Of a DNA stretch of 64,000 bases, positions 17,111 to 26,930 are shown one piece after another. This stretch comes from an uncultured Lachnospiraceae bacterium (GTDB taxonomy: Bacteria > Bacillota > Clostridia > Lachnospirales > Lachnospiraceae). Positions within the stretch are counted from its first letter, which is position 1. Every line of letters starts with the position of its first letter. The notes beneath the pieces are model-generated. The model was not told where the DNA came from and searched no databases. It was given only the letters and a program-made list of their open reading frames with translations. The DNA lies in contig CAJTUZ010000001.1 in assembly GCA_910579735.1 (NCBI GenBank), forward strand, positions 1 to 64,000, given 5' to 3'. The position numbers and the translations under genes were made by a program.

Positions 17111-17211
17111 GCGGCTTATCCGGACCGGTGACATAGAGAGACGATTTTTTTCATATATATTTCCGAGGGATTCTCGGCTCCTGCGGGAGCTGCAAAAGGA
17201 GCGGAAAATAG

Positions 17212-18294
17212 ATGAAGAAGATTGAATGGGGGATCAGGGTTGAGCTTATTTTGCTGGCGGCAGTGAGCTGCGCCTGTCTGGTTAAGCGAGTACATAGAGA
17301 AAATGAGCCGGAGAATCTGCTGATACGGGAAGAAGCAAAAGAAGAGCGGGAAGCGGTGGAAGTTTCGGCCGATGGAAATTTTATCAAATGGGTGGATTTC
17401 AATATTACGAGTGAGGCGCTTGGAAAGGCATACGAACTTGACAGAGACTCCTATCAGGAAGAAATTCACGTGGACTGGATAGAACTGCTTGCTTATGTGG
17501 GCGCTCTGCAGGGAGGGAAGTTTGACAAAAAGAGTATCCTGAAGCTGGAAGAGACGGCAAAGCTGCTGCAGTCCGGTGAGACCACAATGGAAGAGCTGAC
17601 ACGGGACATGGAATATTATGATTATTATGAAGAGGCGTACGGGGCCGTACTTGATGGCATGGTGGGAGAATTCTCCCTGGAGGTGCCCAAAGAGGATGGT
17701 ACAGGGAAGGAGTGGAAGGATTTCTATGGCCTGAAAGCCTTTTCACCGATTGCAAAGGGATTTGAGTACAGTCATTATGACGATTTCGGTTCTTCCAGAA
17801 GTTATGGCTACAGGAGGCCGCATCTGGGACATGACATGATGGGGCAGATCGGTACGCCTATCATCGCCATTGAGTCCGGTTATGTCGAGGCGCTTGGCTG
17901 GAATCAGTACGGAGGATGGCGTATCGGCATCCGCAGCTTTGACGGGAAACGATATTATTATTATGCGCATTTGCGGCAGAATTTTCCATACAGCAAGGAA
18001 TTAAAGGAAGGCAGCGTCGTAACGGCAGGAGATGTGATCGGCTATATGGGACATACGGGATACAGTACGACAGAAAATGTAAATAATATCGAAATTGTGC
18101 ATTTGCATTGGGGGATGCAGCTCATTTTTGATGAATCGCAAAAGGACAGCGATAATGAAATCTGGATTGACTGTTATGAACTGAGTAAGTTTCTTTACCG
18201 TAACCGCAGCGAGACACAGAAAAATGAGGAGACGAAAGAATGGCGTCGGGTTTATGAAATGAAGGATCCGGCAGTCGAAGAATCCGGGAAATAG
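17212..18294 (+). CDS. Membrane-anchored M23 (LytM) peptidase domain protein
   Basis: A 360-residue protein with an N-terminal membrane segment (about residues 8-24) and an M23 domain in residues 175-325. The zinc and catalytic residues are present: His204 and Asp208 in PHLGHDMMG, His253 in YYYYAHL and His299 in VHLHWG. It is therefore probably active against peptidoglycan cross-links, unlike degenerate EnvC/SpoIIQ-type relatives. The preceding 150 residues are acidic and helical, without a domain I recognise. AAAGGAG lies upstream of the ATG. Its position after the envelope glycosylation genes suggests a cell wall role. Confidence 0.88.
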   Translation: MKKIEWGIRVELILLAAVSCACLVKRVHRENEPENLLIREEAKEEREAVEVSADGNFIKWVDFNITSEALGKAYELDRDSYQEEIHVDWIELLAYVGALQGGKFDKKSILKLEETAKLLQSGETTMEELTRDMEYYDYYEEAYGAVLDGMVGEFSLEVPKEDGTGKEWKDFYGLKAFSPIAKGFEYSHYDDFGSSRSYGYRRPHLGHDMMGQIGTPIIAIESGYVEALGWNQYGGWRIGIRSFDGKRYYYYAHLRQNFPYSKELKEGSVVTAGDVIGYMGHTGYSTTENVNNIEIVHLHWGMQLIFDESQKDSDNEIWIDCYELSKFLYRNRSETQKNEETKEWRRVYEMKDPAVEESGK

Positions 18295-18297
18295 TGA

Positions 18298-18326
18298 TTG
18301 AAAACGGATTCTGATTCAGCTATACT
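18298..18326 (+). promoter_or_regulatory. Promoter of the chemoreceptor gene
   Basis: TTGAAA (18298-18303), 17 bases, TATACT (18321-18326). It is a sigma-A pattern, not the flagellar sigma-28 pattern often seen for chemoreceptors. Confidence 0.6.
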
Positions 18327-18371
18327 TTTTGTAACGTTAACTGTTTTCATGTTCTAATTAGGAGAGAAGGT

Positions 18372-20066
18372 ATGGGGAAAAAAGAGAAGGTAGTGTCTGA
18401 AAAAAGAAGTCAGGCGGTGCAGTTAAAAAGACTGGTGCGTCAGGCTGTGTTGTCGGTGGGAATAGGAGCCGTTTTACTGCTCGGATTTATCGTGTTTAAC
18501 ATCGGTATGTCGAGAATACATAATGCACAGCTCAATGCAACCGTGGCGTTAAATCAGTATCGGGTCGCGTCAAAGATGCTGACCTATGATATACAGTCTT
18601 ATGCTGTCACAGGGGAACAGGGGTATTATGATGATTACATGAAGGAATTAAATGAGGACAAAAACAGGGAAAAGGCGCTTGAAACGTTAGAGGACTGTGA
18701 TCTGAAAGAAAGCGAATGGGCGAATTTAAACCGGATTGCCGAAATGTCAGATCAGCTTGTTCCGTTGGAACAGGAGACGATCGGGCATGTACAGGCAGGT
18801 GATCTTGCAGCCGCACAGGCATGTGTATTTAGCGAGGCATATGGAGAGTCGGTCGATCAGATCAGCCGGCAGACGGATGAGACGATTCTGGCCATCTTGA
18901 ACAGAATGGACGGCAAACAGGACGGACTGAAAGTGCTGCAGTATATTTTTGAGATTCTGTTCGCATTGTCCTTTCTGTATGTTGTGAAAGAATTTATCAG
19001 GACGATAAAATTTTCGGAGAAGGAACTTTTAGAGCCGATCCTCAAGGTGTCGGATCAGATGGCGGTGCTTGCGGGCGGTGAATTCCATGTGGAGCTGGAC
19101 ATGGAGGCGGATGAGAGCGAAGTGGGAAAGATGGTCGCTTCGATCGCCTTTATGAAGAAGAATCTGCTTGGCATGATCAAAGAGATCACCCAGACGCTTG
19201 AGAAGATGGGGAATGGAAATTACCAGATTGAGATCAGGCAGGAATACGTGGGTGAATTTGTAACGATCAAAGAATCCTTTGAGCAGATCGGGGAGAAGAT
19301 GCGGGAAACGATAAAGACGATCCGCAATGTTGCAGGACAGATCGACAGCGGTTCGGAACAGCTGGCTTATGCCGCACAGGATCTGGCCGAAAACTGTACG
19401 CTGCAGGCTTCTCAGGTGTCGGAGCTGATGACGGCATTTGACGCCATGACAAGGAGTATGGAAGAAAACGCGCATGAAGCGGAAAAATCAGCACAAATGG
19501 CTTCGACAGCGGGTATGACGTTAGAGAAGGGCAACGTGAAGCTGCAGGAATTGAAATCTTCGATTCAGGAGATCGGCAGATGCTCGGAGCAGATCAGCAC
19601 AATTATAGAAGCGATAGAGGATATCGCGTCCCAGACCAACCTGTTGGCTTTAAATGCGGCGATTGAAGCGGCAAGAGCCGGCGAGGCCGGAAAAGGATTT
19701 GCAGTTGTGGCGGAGCAGGTGAAAAATCTGGCGAACGAATCGGCGAATGCAGCAGGCAGGACAACAGAGCTGATCGAAACAACCGTTTCTGTCATGAATA
19801 AGAGCATTTCCATCGCAGAGGAAACGGAAAACAATATGAACGTGGTAATGACCGATGCAAAAGAAGCTACGGAAAAAATGGGACAAATAGAGCAGATCCT
19901 GAAAAGAGACACACTGCGTATGCAGGAGCTGAATGAAAATGTATCGCAGGTTTCCGCCGCCGTTGATAATAATTCGGCAACATCGCAGGAAACTGCAGCT
20001 GTCAGTGAGCAGCAGAAGGTACAGGTAGAAACCATGGTAGATTTTATGAACAGATTTGTGATATAA
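18372..20066 (+). CDS. Methyl-accepting chemotaxis protein
   Basis: A 564-residue receptor. The first membrane segment lies at about 28-46, followed by an extracellular four-helix-type sensor domain of about 150 residues ([18 protein letters not shown] resembles the CHASE3/4HB class). The second membrane segment is at about 193-212, then a HAMP domain to about 275 and a long coiled-coil signalling domain. The hairpin tip is intact: [20 protein letters not shown], then [15 protein letters not shown], which binds CheA and CheW. It is a lone gene with its own promoter; no che genes are in the window. Ligand unknown. Confidence 0.92.
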   Translation: MGKKEKVVSEKRSQAVQLKRLVRQAVLSVGIGAVLLLGFIVFNIGMSRIHNAQLNATVALNQYRVASKMLTYDIQSYAVTGEQGYYDDYMKELNEDKNREKALETLEDCDLKESEWANLNRIAEMSDQLVPLEQETIGHVQAGDLAAAQACVFSEAYGESVDQISRQTDETILAILNRMDGKQDGLKVLQYIFEILFALSFLYVVKEFIRTIKFSEKELLEPILKVSDQMAVLAGGEFHVELDMEADESEVGKMVASIAFMKKNLLGMIKEITQTLEKMGNGNYQIEIRQEYVGEFVTIKESFEQIGEKMRETIKTIRNVAGQIDSGSEQLAYAAQDLAENCTLQASQVSELMTAFDAMTRSMEENAHEAEKSAQMASTAGMTLEKGNVKLQELKSSIQEIGRCSEQISTIIEAIEDIASQTNLLALNAAIEAARAGEAGKGFAVVAEQVKNLANESANAAGRTTELIETTVSVMNKSISIAEETENNMNVVMTDAKEATEKMGQIEQILKRDTLRMQELNENVSQVSAAVDNNSATSQETAAVSEQQKVQVETMVDFMNRFVI

Positions 20067-20150
20067 AGACAGCGTATGCTGTGTGGTTTTCGACGGCGCA
20101 GGGAAGCACAAAACCGCATGACCGGCGGTCGAATAGGCATTTGAAAATCA

Positions 20151-20179
20151 TTGCAAAAGCACAGTCTCTATGATACAAT
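20151..20179 (+). promoter_or_regulatory. Promoter of the butyryl-CoA operon
   Basis: TTGCAA (20151-20156), a 17-base spacer, TACAAT (20174-20179). The leader to thl is about 75 bases. It contains GCAGCGGC and GCTGCTGC blocks that could form a short stem. Confidence 0.65.
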
Positions 20180-20262
20180 AGGAACAGTGGGCAGCGGCAA
20201 AAAAGTAAGGCTGCTGCAGAGCCTGAAAAAGGTATTTTTATTAAAAATGGAGGAGAAAGAAA

Positions 20263-21453
20263 ATGGCAAAAAAAGTAGTTTTAGCAGGCGCGTGCCGTAC
20301 CGCAATCGGCACAATGGGCGGTGCACTCAGTACAACACCCGCACCGGTTCTCGGTTCTATCGTTATTAAAGAAGCATTAAACAGAGCGGGCGTTCCCGCA
20401 GATGCTGTAGATCATGTATATATGGGATGTGTTATCCAGGCCGGCCTCGGACAGAACGTAGCCCGTCAGGCTTCCATCAAGGCAGGCGTGCCGATCACGA
20501 CATCCGCTGTAACCGTTAACGTTGTATGTGGTTCAGGTCTTAACTGTGTCAACATGGCTGCACAGATGATCATGGCAGGCGACGCTGATGTGGTAGTAGC
20601 AGGCGGTATGGAAAATATGTCCATGGCTCCTTATGCAGCAATGCAGGGACGTTACGGATACAGAATGAACAATGCAACGCTTGTAGATACAATGGTAAAT
20701 GATGCATTATGGGATGCTTTTAACAATTACCACATGGGTATTACGGCAGAAAACGTTGCAGAGAAATATGGTCTGACAAGAGAACAGCTCGATGAGTTCG
20801 CAGCATGGTCACAGCAGAAATGTGAAAAAGCAAGAGCAGAAGGCAAATTCAAAGACGAGATCGTTCCCGTAGAAGTAAAGAAGAAAAAAGAAGTTGTTGT
20901 TGTAGATACGGACGAAGGTCCGCGTGCAGGCGTTACGGCAGAGAGCATCTCCAAACTGCGTCCTGCATTTAAACCTGACGGCGGTATCGTTACGGCAGCA
21001 AATGCTTCCGGCATCAATGATGGTGCGGCAGCGATCGTTGTTATGAGCGAAGAGAAAGCAAAAGAATTAGGCGTGAAACCTATGGCAACATTTATCGCAG
21101 GCGCACTCGGCGGCGTAGATCCTTCCATCATGGGAGTAGGTCCGGTACCGGCTACCGAGAAAGCTATGGCGAAGGCCGGCATGAAGATCGATGATTTTGA
21201 CCTGATCGAAGCTAACGAAGCATTTGCGGCACAGTCACTTGCCGTACAGAAAGATCTGGGATTCAGCAATGATGTTCTGAATGTAAACGGCGGCGCGATC
21301 GCTCTTGGACATCCTGTAGGAGCTTCCGGATGCCGTATCCTTGTAACCCTGCTTCACGAGATGCAGAAACGCGACGCGAAGAAAGGTCTTGCAACATTAT
21401 GTATCGGCGGCGGTATGGGCTGCGCAACGATCGTAGAGAAGTATGAAGGCTGA
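20263..21453 (+). CDS. thl: Acetyl-CoA C-acetyltransferase (thiolase)
   Basis: First gene of the butyryl-CoA pathway: it condenses two acetyl-CoA into acetoacetyl-CoA. The 396-residue thiolase has nucleophilic Cys89 in NVVCGSGL, His350 in LGHPVGASG and base Cys380 in LCIGGGMGC, all as in biosynthetic thiolases. GGAGG precedes the ATG. The operon codon usage is rich in GAA, AAA and GCA and looks more uniform than its neighbours, which fits high expression. The order thl-crt-hbd-bcd-etfB-etfA that follows is the standard cluster of butyrate-producing Lachnospiraceae. Confidence 0.97.
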   Translation: MAKKVVLAGACRTAIGTMGGALSTTPAPVLGSIVIKEALNRAGVPADAVDHVYMGCVIQAGLGQNVARQASIKAGVPITTSAVTVNVVCGSGLNCVNMAAQMIMAGDADVVVAGGMENMSMAPYAAMQGRYGYRMNNATLVDTMVNDALWDAFNNYHMGITAENVAEKYGLTREQLDEFAAWSQQKCEKARAEGKFKDEIVPVEVKKKKEVVVVDTDEGPRAGVTAESISKLRPAFKPDGGIVTAANASGINDGAAAIVVMSEEKAKELGVKPMATFIAGALGGVDPSIMGVGPVPATEKAMAKAGMKIDDFDLIEANEAFAAQSLAVQKDLGFSNDVLNVNGGAIALGHPVGASGCRILVTLLHEMQKRDAKKGLATLCIGGGMGCATIVEKYEG

Positions 21454-21561
21454 TCTTAAGACAGTAACGGACGCTGCCTGAGAAATATCATCGTTTTGTA
21501 CAGGAAAATGACAGGGGCGTCATTCTCTGTTATACAAATTTAAGGTAAGGAGACAAAAATC

Positions 21562-22347
21562 ATGGAATTTGTTTTATATGAAGTAAAAGGCCAGGTAGGT
21601 ACTATCACGATCAACCGTGAGAAAGCGCTGAATGCTTTAAACTCTGCCGTTCTTGATGAACTGGACAAGACACTTGACGCGGTGGATCTGGACAATGTAA
21701 GATGCCTTATTCTGACAGGAGCCGGACAGAAGTCTTTCGTAGCGGGTGCAGATATCGGAGAGATGAGCACACTGACCAAGGCAGAAGGCGAAGCATTCGG
21801 TAAAAAAGGAAATGACGTGTTCCGTAAACTGGAAACTTTCCCGATTCCTGTTATTGCGGCTGTTAACGGATTTGCTCTTGGCGGCGGCTGTGAGATCTCC
21901 ATGAGCTGTGATATCAGAATCTGTTCTGACAATGCCGTATTCGGACAGCCTGAAGTCGGTCTTGGCATTACGCCCGGATTTGGCGGTACACAGAGACTGG
22001 CAAGACTGGTCAGTCCCGGTATGGCAAAACAAATGATCTATACGGCAAAAAATATCAAAGCCGACGAAGCGCTCAGAATCGGGCTTGTAAATGCTGTATA
22101 TCCGCAGGAAGAATTGATGGCGGCGGCAGAGAAAATGGCAGCAGGCATTGCAAAGAACGCACCGATCGCTGTTCGCAACTGCAAGAAAGCAATCAATGAC
22201 GGTTTGGAAGTCGGTATGGATGATGCGATCGTAATCGAAGAGAAACTGTTCGGCGACTGCTTTGAGACAGAAGATCAGAAATACGGTATGGCATTCTTCC
22301 TTGATAAAAACAAAGAGAAAGTAAAAGAGCCGTTTAAGAACAAATAA
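21562..22347 (+). CDS. crt: 3-hydroxybutyryl-CoA dehydratase (crotonase)
   Basis: The 261-residue enoyl-CoA hydratase dehydrates (S)-3-hydroxybutyryl-CoA to crotonyl-CoA. The oxyanion-hole segments (SFVAGADIGEM and NGFALGGGCE) and both catalytic glutamates (GGGCEIS and GQPEVGLGI) are visible. It lies 108 bases after thl without a terminator. The 227 bases after it hold a 26-base tandem repeat and two hairpins before hbd, so expression of the distal operon may be set there. Confidence 0.96.
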   Translation: MEFVLYEVKGQVGTITINREKALNALNSAVLDELDKTLDAVDLDNVRCLILTGAGQKSFVAGADIGEMSTLTKAEGEAFGKKGNDVFRKLETFPIPVIAAVNGFALGGGCEISMSCDIRICSDNAVFGQPEVGLGITPGFGGTQRLARLVSPGMAKQMIYTAKNIKADEALRIGLVNAVYPQEELMAAAEKMAAGIAKNAPIAVRNCKKAINDGLEVGMDDAIVIEEKLFGDCFETEDQKYGMAFFLDKNKEKVKEPFKNK

Positions 22348-22348
22348 A

Positions 22349-22450
22349 AAGGCAAGGGCAAAAAGAATTTCTACAAGGCAAGGGCAAAAAGAATTTCTAC
22401 AAGGCAAGGGCAAAAAGAATTTCTACAAGGCAAAGGCAAAAAGAATTTCT
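22349..22450 (+). repeat. 26-base tandem repeat between crt and hbd
   Basis: The unit AAGGCAAGGGCAAAAAGAAT + TTCTAC is present three times without change (22349, 22375, 22401). A fourth, slightly changed and shortened copy (22427-22450) follows. There is no start codon in frame over the block and it begins directly after the crt stop codon. Confidence 0.9.
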
Positions 22451-22492
22451 AAGGCATCAAAGTACGATGCCTAAGAAATTCTATGTTTTGCC
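22435..22492 (+). terminator. Large intra-operon hairpin built on the last repeat unit
   Basis: GGCAAA, AGAATTTCT and AGGCATC in the fourth repeat pair in order with GATGCCT, AGAAATTCT and TTTTGCC, giving about 22 base pairs around the loop AAAGTAC. There is no T-run. It probably blocks 3' exonucleases or tunes the crt/hbd ratio rather than terminating fully. Confidence 0.6.
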
Positions 22493-22494
22493 TA

Positions 22495-22519
22495 GGAGAA
22501 TCGCTTACTGCGATTCTCC
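22495..22519 (+). terminator. Second intra-operon hairpin
   Basis: GGAGAATCG pairs perfectly with CGATTCTCC around a seven-base loop, three bases after the larger hairpin. No T-run follows, so it may act as an mRNA stabiliser. Confidence 0.55.
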
Positions 22520-22574
22520 CGGAGTAATTGAAATGTTATAAAAATAAAAAAAATATATTTAGGAGGGTTTTTCC

Positions 22575-23414
22575 ATGAAAGTAGGTATTATCGGCGCTGG
22601 TACAATGGGTTCCGGTATCGCACAGGCTTTTGCCCAGACAGAAGGGTATGAAGTATGTTTGTGTGATATTAACGAGGAATTTGCTGCAAACGGCAAGAAC
22701 AAAATTGCAAAAGGATTTGAGAAGCGTGTTGCAAAGGGCAAAATGACACAGGAAGACGCTGACAAAGTTCTTTCCAAGATCACAACAGGCGTTAAAACGA
22801 TCTGTACGGACTGTGACCTGATCGTTGAAGCTGCTCTGGAAGTAATGGATATTAAGAAACAGACATTTAAGGAATTACAGGATATCTGTAAAGCAGATTG
22901 TATTTTTGCAACCAATACATCATCTCTTTCCATCACAGAGATCGGTGCAGGAATTGACAGACCGGTAATCGGTATGCATTTCTTTAATCCGGCGCCGGTT
23001 ATGAAACTGGTTGAGATCATCCGCGGAGAGAACACAACGGATGAAGTATACAACAAAGTAAAAACGATCGCGGAAGAGATCGGCAAGACACCTGTTGAAG
23101 TAAATGAAGCGGCAGGCTTTGTTGTAAACAGAATTCTGATTCCGATGATCAATGAAGGTATCTGCGTACTGGAAGCAGGCGTTGCAAGCGTGGAAGATAT
23201 TGACGCAGCAATGAGACTCGGTGCAAATCATCCGATGGGACCGCTTCAGTTGGGAGATTATGTAGGACTGGATATCGTTCTTGCAATCATGCAGGTTATT
23301 TATTCCGAAACAGGCGATCCGAAATATCGTCCGGCTCCGCTTCTTAAAAAGATGGTACGTGCCGGTAAGTTAGGATGCAAAACAGGAAAAGGATTTTACG
23401 ATTACAGCAAATAA
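22575..23414 (+). CDS. hbd: 3-hydroxybutyryl-CoA dehydrogenase
   Basis: The 279-residue enzyme reduces acetoacetyl-CoA to 3-hydroxybutyryl-CoA. The nucleotide-binding motif [11 protein letters not shown] is at residues 7-17, and the catalytic His is in [28 protein letters not shown] sequence ([13 protein letters not shown]) and the C-terminal GKGFYDYSK are family hallmarks. AGGAGG precedes the ATG. A small hairpin with TTTTTT (about 23427-23451) lies before bcd and could attenuate read-through. Confidence 0.97.
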   Translation: MKVGIIGAGTMGSGIAQAFAQTEGYEVCLCDINEEFAANGKNKIAKGFEKRVAKGKMTQEDADKVLSKITTGVKTICTDCDLIVEAALEVMDIKKQTFKELQDICKADCIFATNTSSLSITEIGAGIDRPVIGMHFFNPAPVMKLVEIIRGENTTDEVYNKVKTIAEEIGKTPVEVNEAAGFVVNRILIPMINEGICVLEAGVASVEDIDAAMRLGANHPMGPLQLGDYVGLDIVLAIMQVIYSETGDPKYRPAPLLKKMVRAGKLGCKTGKGFYDYSK

Positions 23415-23492
23415 TAAAGCGAAAAGAATGCTGAAAGCAGGCATTTTTTAAGGAATAGTCCATAACAAAATAAACATGGAGGAATAAAAATC

Positions 23493-24659
23493 ATGGATTT
23501 TACTTTAAGCAAAGAGCATGAAATGGCGAGAACTCTTTTTAAAGAATTCGCCGAAAAAGAAGCAAAGCCGCTCGCTCAGGAGATAGATGAAAATCATCGT
23601 TTTCCGAGAGAGACCGTAGATAAAATGGCTAAATTAGGTTTTCTGGGAATTCCTGTACCGAAGGAGTACGGCGGACAGGGATGTGATCCGTTAACATATA
23701 CGATGTGTGTGGAAGAACTTTCCAAAGTATGCGGTACAACAGGTGTCATCGTATCTGCACATACGTCACTGTGCTGTGATCCGATTCAGACATACGGTAC
23801 GGAAGAGCAGAAACAGAAATATCTGGTTCCTCTTGCAAAAGGTGAGAAATTGGGCGCTTTCGGTCTGACAGAACCCGGTGCCGGTACTGATGCACAGGGA
23901 CAGCAGACAAAAGCAGTTTTAGACGGTGACGAGTGGGTACTTAACGGTTCCAAATGTTTCATCACAAACGGTAAAGAAGCAGATGTTTATGTGATCTTTG
24001 CCATTACGGGAACAGTTGAGAAACGCGGCAGAGTCAGCAAGGAAATTTCTGCATTTATTGTAGAAAAAGGTACGCCCGGATTTACATTCGGAACAAAAGA
24101 AAACAAAATGGGTATCTGCGGTTCTTCTACATATGAACTGATCTTCACAGACTGCCGCATTCCGAAAGACAATTTACTCGGACAAAAAGGCAAAGGCTTC
24201 AATATCGCTATGCATACGCTGGATGGCGGACGTATCGGTATTGCGGCACAGGCGCTTGGTCTTGCTGAAGGCGCATTGGAGACAACGATTTCTTATGTAA
24301 AGGAAAGAAAACAGTTCGGCAGATCGATCGGTGCATTCCAGAACACACAGTTCCAGTTAGCTGATATGGCGACCAAAGTACAGGCTGCACAGATGTTAGT
24401 ATACAAAGCAGCTGTGAAAAAAGCAGAGTTTGCTAAAAATCCGAAGATCTCTTACTCTGTAGAGGCTGCTATGGCTAAACTGTATGCAGCAGAAGTTGCT
24501 ATGGAAGTAACGACAAAGGCTGTTCAGCTTCACGGCGGTTATGGCTACATCAAAGAATATGATGTAGAGCGTATGATGCGTGATGCCAAGATTACGGAAA
24601 TCTATGAAGGAACCAGCGAAGTACAGCGTATGGTTATTTCCGGAAGCCTGTTGAAATAA
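23493..24659 (+). CDS. bcd: Butyryl-CoA dehydrogenase
   Basis: The 388-residue acyl-CoA dehydrogenase reduces crotonyl-CoA to butyryl-CoA. FAD-binding motifs FGLTEPGAGTDA and ITNG are present, together with QFGRSIGAFQNTQF. The catalytic base is Glu372 in IYEGTSEVQRM. With the EtfAB pair directly downstream it should form the electron-bifurcating Bcd-Etf complex, which couples crotonyl-CoA reduction to ferredoxin reduction with NADH. Confidence 0.96.
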   Translation: MDFTLSKEHEMARTLFKEFAEKEAKPLAQEIDENHRFPRETVDKMAKLGFLGIPVPKEYGGQGCDPLTYTMCVEELSKVCGTTGVIVSAHTSLCCDPIQTYGTEEQKQKYLVPLAKGEKLGAFGLTEPGAGTDAQGQQTKAVLDGDEWVLNGSKCFITNGKEADVYVIFAITGTVEKRGRVSKEISAFIVEKGTPGFTFGTKENKMGICGSSTYELIFTDCRIPKDNLLGQKGKGFNIAMHTLDGGRIGIAAQALGLAEGALETTISYVKERKQFGRSIGAFQNTQFQLADMATKVQAAQMLVYKAAVKKAEFAKNPKISYSVEAAMAKLYAAEVAMEVTTKAVQLHGGYGYIKEYDVERMMRDAKITEIYEGTSEVQRMVISGSLLK

Positions 24660-24694
24660 GCACATTGAAAAATATGATAAAGGAGATAAGATCG

Positions 24695-25477
24695 ATGAAA
24701 ATCGTTGTTTGTATTAAACAAGTACCTGATACAAAAGGTGGCGTAAAGTTCAATCCGGACGGTACGTTAGACAGAGGTGCAATGCTTGCGATCATGAATC
24801 CCGATGATAAAGCCGGATTAGAAGCAGCACTGAGATTAAAAGATGAATATGGCGCAGAAGTTACCGTTATAACAATGGGACTTCCGAAAGCAGAAGAGGT
24901 TCTGCGTGAAGCTATGGCTATGGGCGCAGATAAAGGTATTCTGGTAACTGACAGAGTACTCGGCGGCGCTGACACATGGGCTACCTCCACAACAATTGCC
25001 GGTGCACTCAGAAATCTGGAGTATGACCTGATCATTACAGGACGTCAGGCTATTGATGGTGATACCGCACAGGTAGGTCCTCAGATTTCAGAACATTTGG
25101 ATATTCCGGTTATTTCTTATGCACAGAATATCAAAATTGACGGCGACAGCGTGATCGTTGAACGTCAGTATGAAGACAGATATCATGTTGTAAAGGCTAA
25201 AATGCCTTGTCTGATCACGGCTCTTTCCGAATTGAATGAGCCCCGTTACATGACACCCGGCGGTATCTTCGATGCATATCAGAAAGAGATCACCGTATGG
25301 GGCAGAGCTGATCTGAAAGATGTTGATGATGCAAACCTGGGTCTGAAAGGTTCACCGACCAAGATCGCAAAAGCTTCCGACAAAGTAAGAAAAGGTGCGG
25401 GAGAAAAGGTTACACTTGATCCGGACGAATCCGTAAGCTACATTGTTGACAAGTTAAAAGTAAAACATGTTATCTAA
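24695..25477 (+). CDS. etfB: Electron transfer flavoprotein beta subunit
   Basis: The protein begins MKIVVCIKQVPDTKGGVKF, the typical EtfB start, 260 residues long. TGRQAIDGDTAQVGPQ is the family signature that contacts the second flavin/AMP site. The ATG at 24695 follows AGGAG; the frame runs ten codons upstream without a good site. It partners with EtfA and Bcd in electron bifurcation. Confidence 0.95.
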   Translation: MKIVVCIKQVPDTKGGVKFNPDGTLDRGAMLAIMNPDDKAGLEAALRLKDEYGAEVTVITMGLPKAEEVLREAMAMGADKGILVTDRVLGGADTWATSTTIAGALRNLEYDLIITGRQAIDGDTAQVGPQISEHLDIPVISYAQNIKIDGDSVIVERQYEDRYHVVKAKMPCLITALSELNEPRYMTPGGIFDAYQKEITVWGRADLKDVDDANLGLKGSPTKIAKASDKVRKGAGEKVTLDPDESVSYIVDKLKVKHVI

Positions 25478-25519
25478 GGCGAAAAGAACTTCTGTGAATA
25501 GCAAGAATGGAGGATTGTG

Positions 25520-26563
25520 ATGAGTTTAGAAGAATACAAGGGAGTATACGTCTTTGCGCAGCAGGTAGATAATGAAATCAGCAGCATTGCATTTGAATTA
25601 CTTGGTAAAGCGAAAGACCTTGCAAAAGATTTAAATACAGATGTAACGGCAGTACTTTTGGGTTCCGGCGTAAAGGATCTGGCAGATAAACTTGCAGAGT
25701 ATGGTGCGGATAAGGTTATCGTTGTAGATGATCCGGAACTGAAAGTATACAGAACAGAGCCTTATGCACACGCATTGGCATCTGTTATCAACGAATACAA
25801 ACCGGAGATCGTGCTTGTTGGTGCAACGGCTATCGGTAGAGACTTAGGACCGAGAGTTTCCGCAAGAGTGGCAACCGGTCTGACAGCAGACTGTACTGTT
25901 CTGGAAATCGGTGATTTCCCGCTGCAGGCAGTTCCCGGACAGGAACAGAAGCACAACCAGCTTCTTATGACCCGTCCCGCATTCGGCGGTAACACGATCG
26001 CAACGATCGCATGTCCTGATAACCGTCCGCAGATGGCTACCGTACGTGCCGGCGTTATGCAGAAGATCGAACCGATCAAAGGCGCAAAGGCAGTAGTGGA
26101 AGAATTCAATCCCGGATTTACACCGGACAACAAATACGTGGAAATTCTGGATATTGTGAAAGCAGTAACAGATACGGTAGATATTATGGATGCAAAGATT
26201 CTCGTATCCGGCGGACGTGGTGTAGGAAGTCCGGAGAACTTCAAGATTCTGGAAGATCTGGCAGAAGTACTCGGCGGTACGGTAAGCTGTTCCCGTGCAG
26301 TAGTTGATTCCGGATGGAAACCGAAAGATCTGCAGGTAGGACAGACCGGTAAGACCGTTCGTCCTAACGTATACTTTGCAATCGGTATTTCCGGCGCTAT
26401 CCAGCACGTTGCAGGTATGGAAGAATCCGATATTATTGTTGCGATCAACAAGGATGCGGATGCACCGATCTTTGATGTAGCTGACTACGGTATCGTAGGC
26501 GATCTGAATAAGATCGTTCCGAAGCTGACAGAAAGTTTGAAAGCGGAGATTGCTGCAAAGTAA
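25520..26563 (+). CDS. etfA: Electron transfer flavoprotein alpha subunit
   Basis: The 347-residue protein has the C-terminal FAD domain with VSGGRGVGSPENF, GASRAVVDSGW-like sequence (CSRAVVDSGWKP), QVGQTGKTVRPNVYFAIGISGAIQH and INKDADAPIFDVADYGIVGD. These are all EtfA hallmarks. ATG at 25520 lies six bases after GGAGG; a GTG directly before it is in frame. It is the last gene of the butyryl-CoA operon, followed by a terminator. Confidence 0.96.
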   Translation: MSLEEYKGVYVFAQQVDNEISSIAFELLGKAKDLAKDLNTDVTAVLLGSGVKDLADKLAEYGADKVIVVDDPELKVYRTEPYAHALASVINEYKPEIVLVGATAIGRDLGPRVSARVATGLTADCTVLEIGDFPLQAVPGQEQKHNQLLMTRPAFGGNTIATIACPDNRPQMATVRAGVMQKIEPIKGAKAVVEEFNPGFTPDNKYVEILDIVKAVTDTVDIMDAKILVSGGRGVGSPENFKILEDLAEVLGGTVSCSRAVVDSGWKPKDLQVGQTGKTVRPNVYFAIGISGAIQHVAGMEESDIIVAINKDADAPIFDVADYGIVGDLNKIVPKLTESLKAEIAAK

Positions 26564-26605
26564 TCTGATTTGAACAGGTTGTTATAATTGAAGTAACGTC
26601 AATAG

Positions 26606-26644
26606 AAACAGACAGCGACTGGTATATCAGCCGTTGTCTGTTTT
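26606..26644 (+). terminator. Terminator of the butyryl-CoA operon
   Basis: ACAGACAGCG pairs with CGTTGTCTGT (10 bp, one G-U) around an internal CTGG...CAG mini-stem, followed by TTTTC. Confidence 0.75.
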
Positions 26645-26744
26645 CGGATGGAAATAATCTGTCCAACAGGTTTCCTTTTGTTGTAGAAGCCGAGATATGG
26701 ATGAAAAGTAATTGTAATTTGGGAGATTGGACTGGAAAGAAGCA

Positions 26745-26873
26745 ATGGATAAGGCGGTTGAAAAAACATTGAAAGATGTAGATGAAGTCTGCCTTTTATG
26801 CAGTGACTGCAAGACATCAGAAAATGGTGCTTTCATGTTGGAAAAAGCTGCCAATACCAGAAAAATCTTGTAA
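26745..26873 (+). CDS. Possible 42-residue cysteine-rich small protein
   Basis: A short frame, MDKAVEKTLKDVDEVCLLCS and on to a stop at 26871-26873, contains CxxCxxC. It has GGAAAG five to six bases before the ATG; a TTG six codons earlier behind GGGAG is an alternative. The rest of the 367-base gap after etfA holds the operon terminator and a downstream promoter. I do not recognise the protein. It could be real or the remnant of a longer gene: the preceding region in another frame also reads open (NRFPFVVEAEIWMKSN). Confidence 0.3.
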   Translation: MDKAVEKTLKDVDEVCLLCSDCKTSENGAFMLEKAANTRKIL

Positions 26874-26896
26874 GGCAAAAGGGGGTATGCTACAAT
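26868..26896 (+). promoter_or_regulatory. Promoter of the ABC-2 exporter operon
   Basis: TTGTAA (26868-26873), 17 bases, TACAAT (26891-26896). The -35 overlaps the stop codon of the small frame. Confidence 0.5.
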
Positions 26897-26930
26897 AACT
26901 TGCAAGTAAGAAAATAGGGTGACGTGGAAT

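Noticed and set aside
22349..22450. CRISPR-like short repeats
   Set aside because: Units are head to tail with no spacers and no cas genes nearby; it is a simple tandem repeat.
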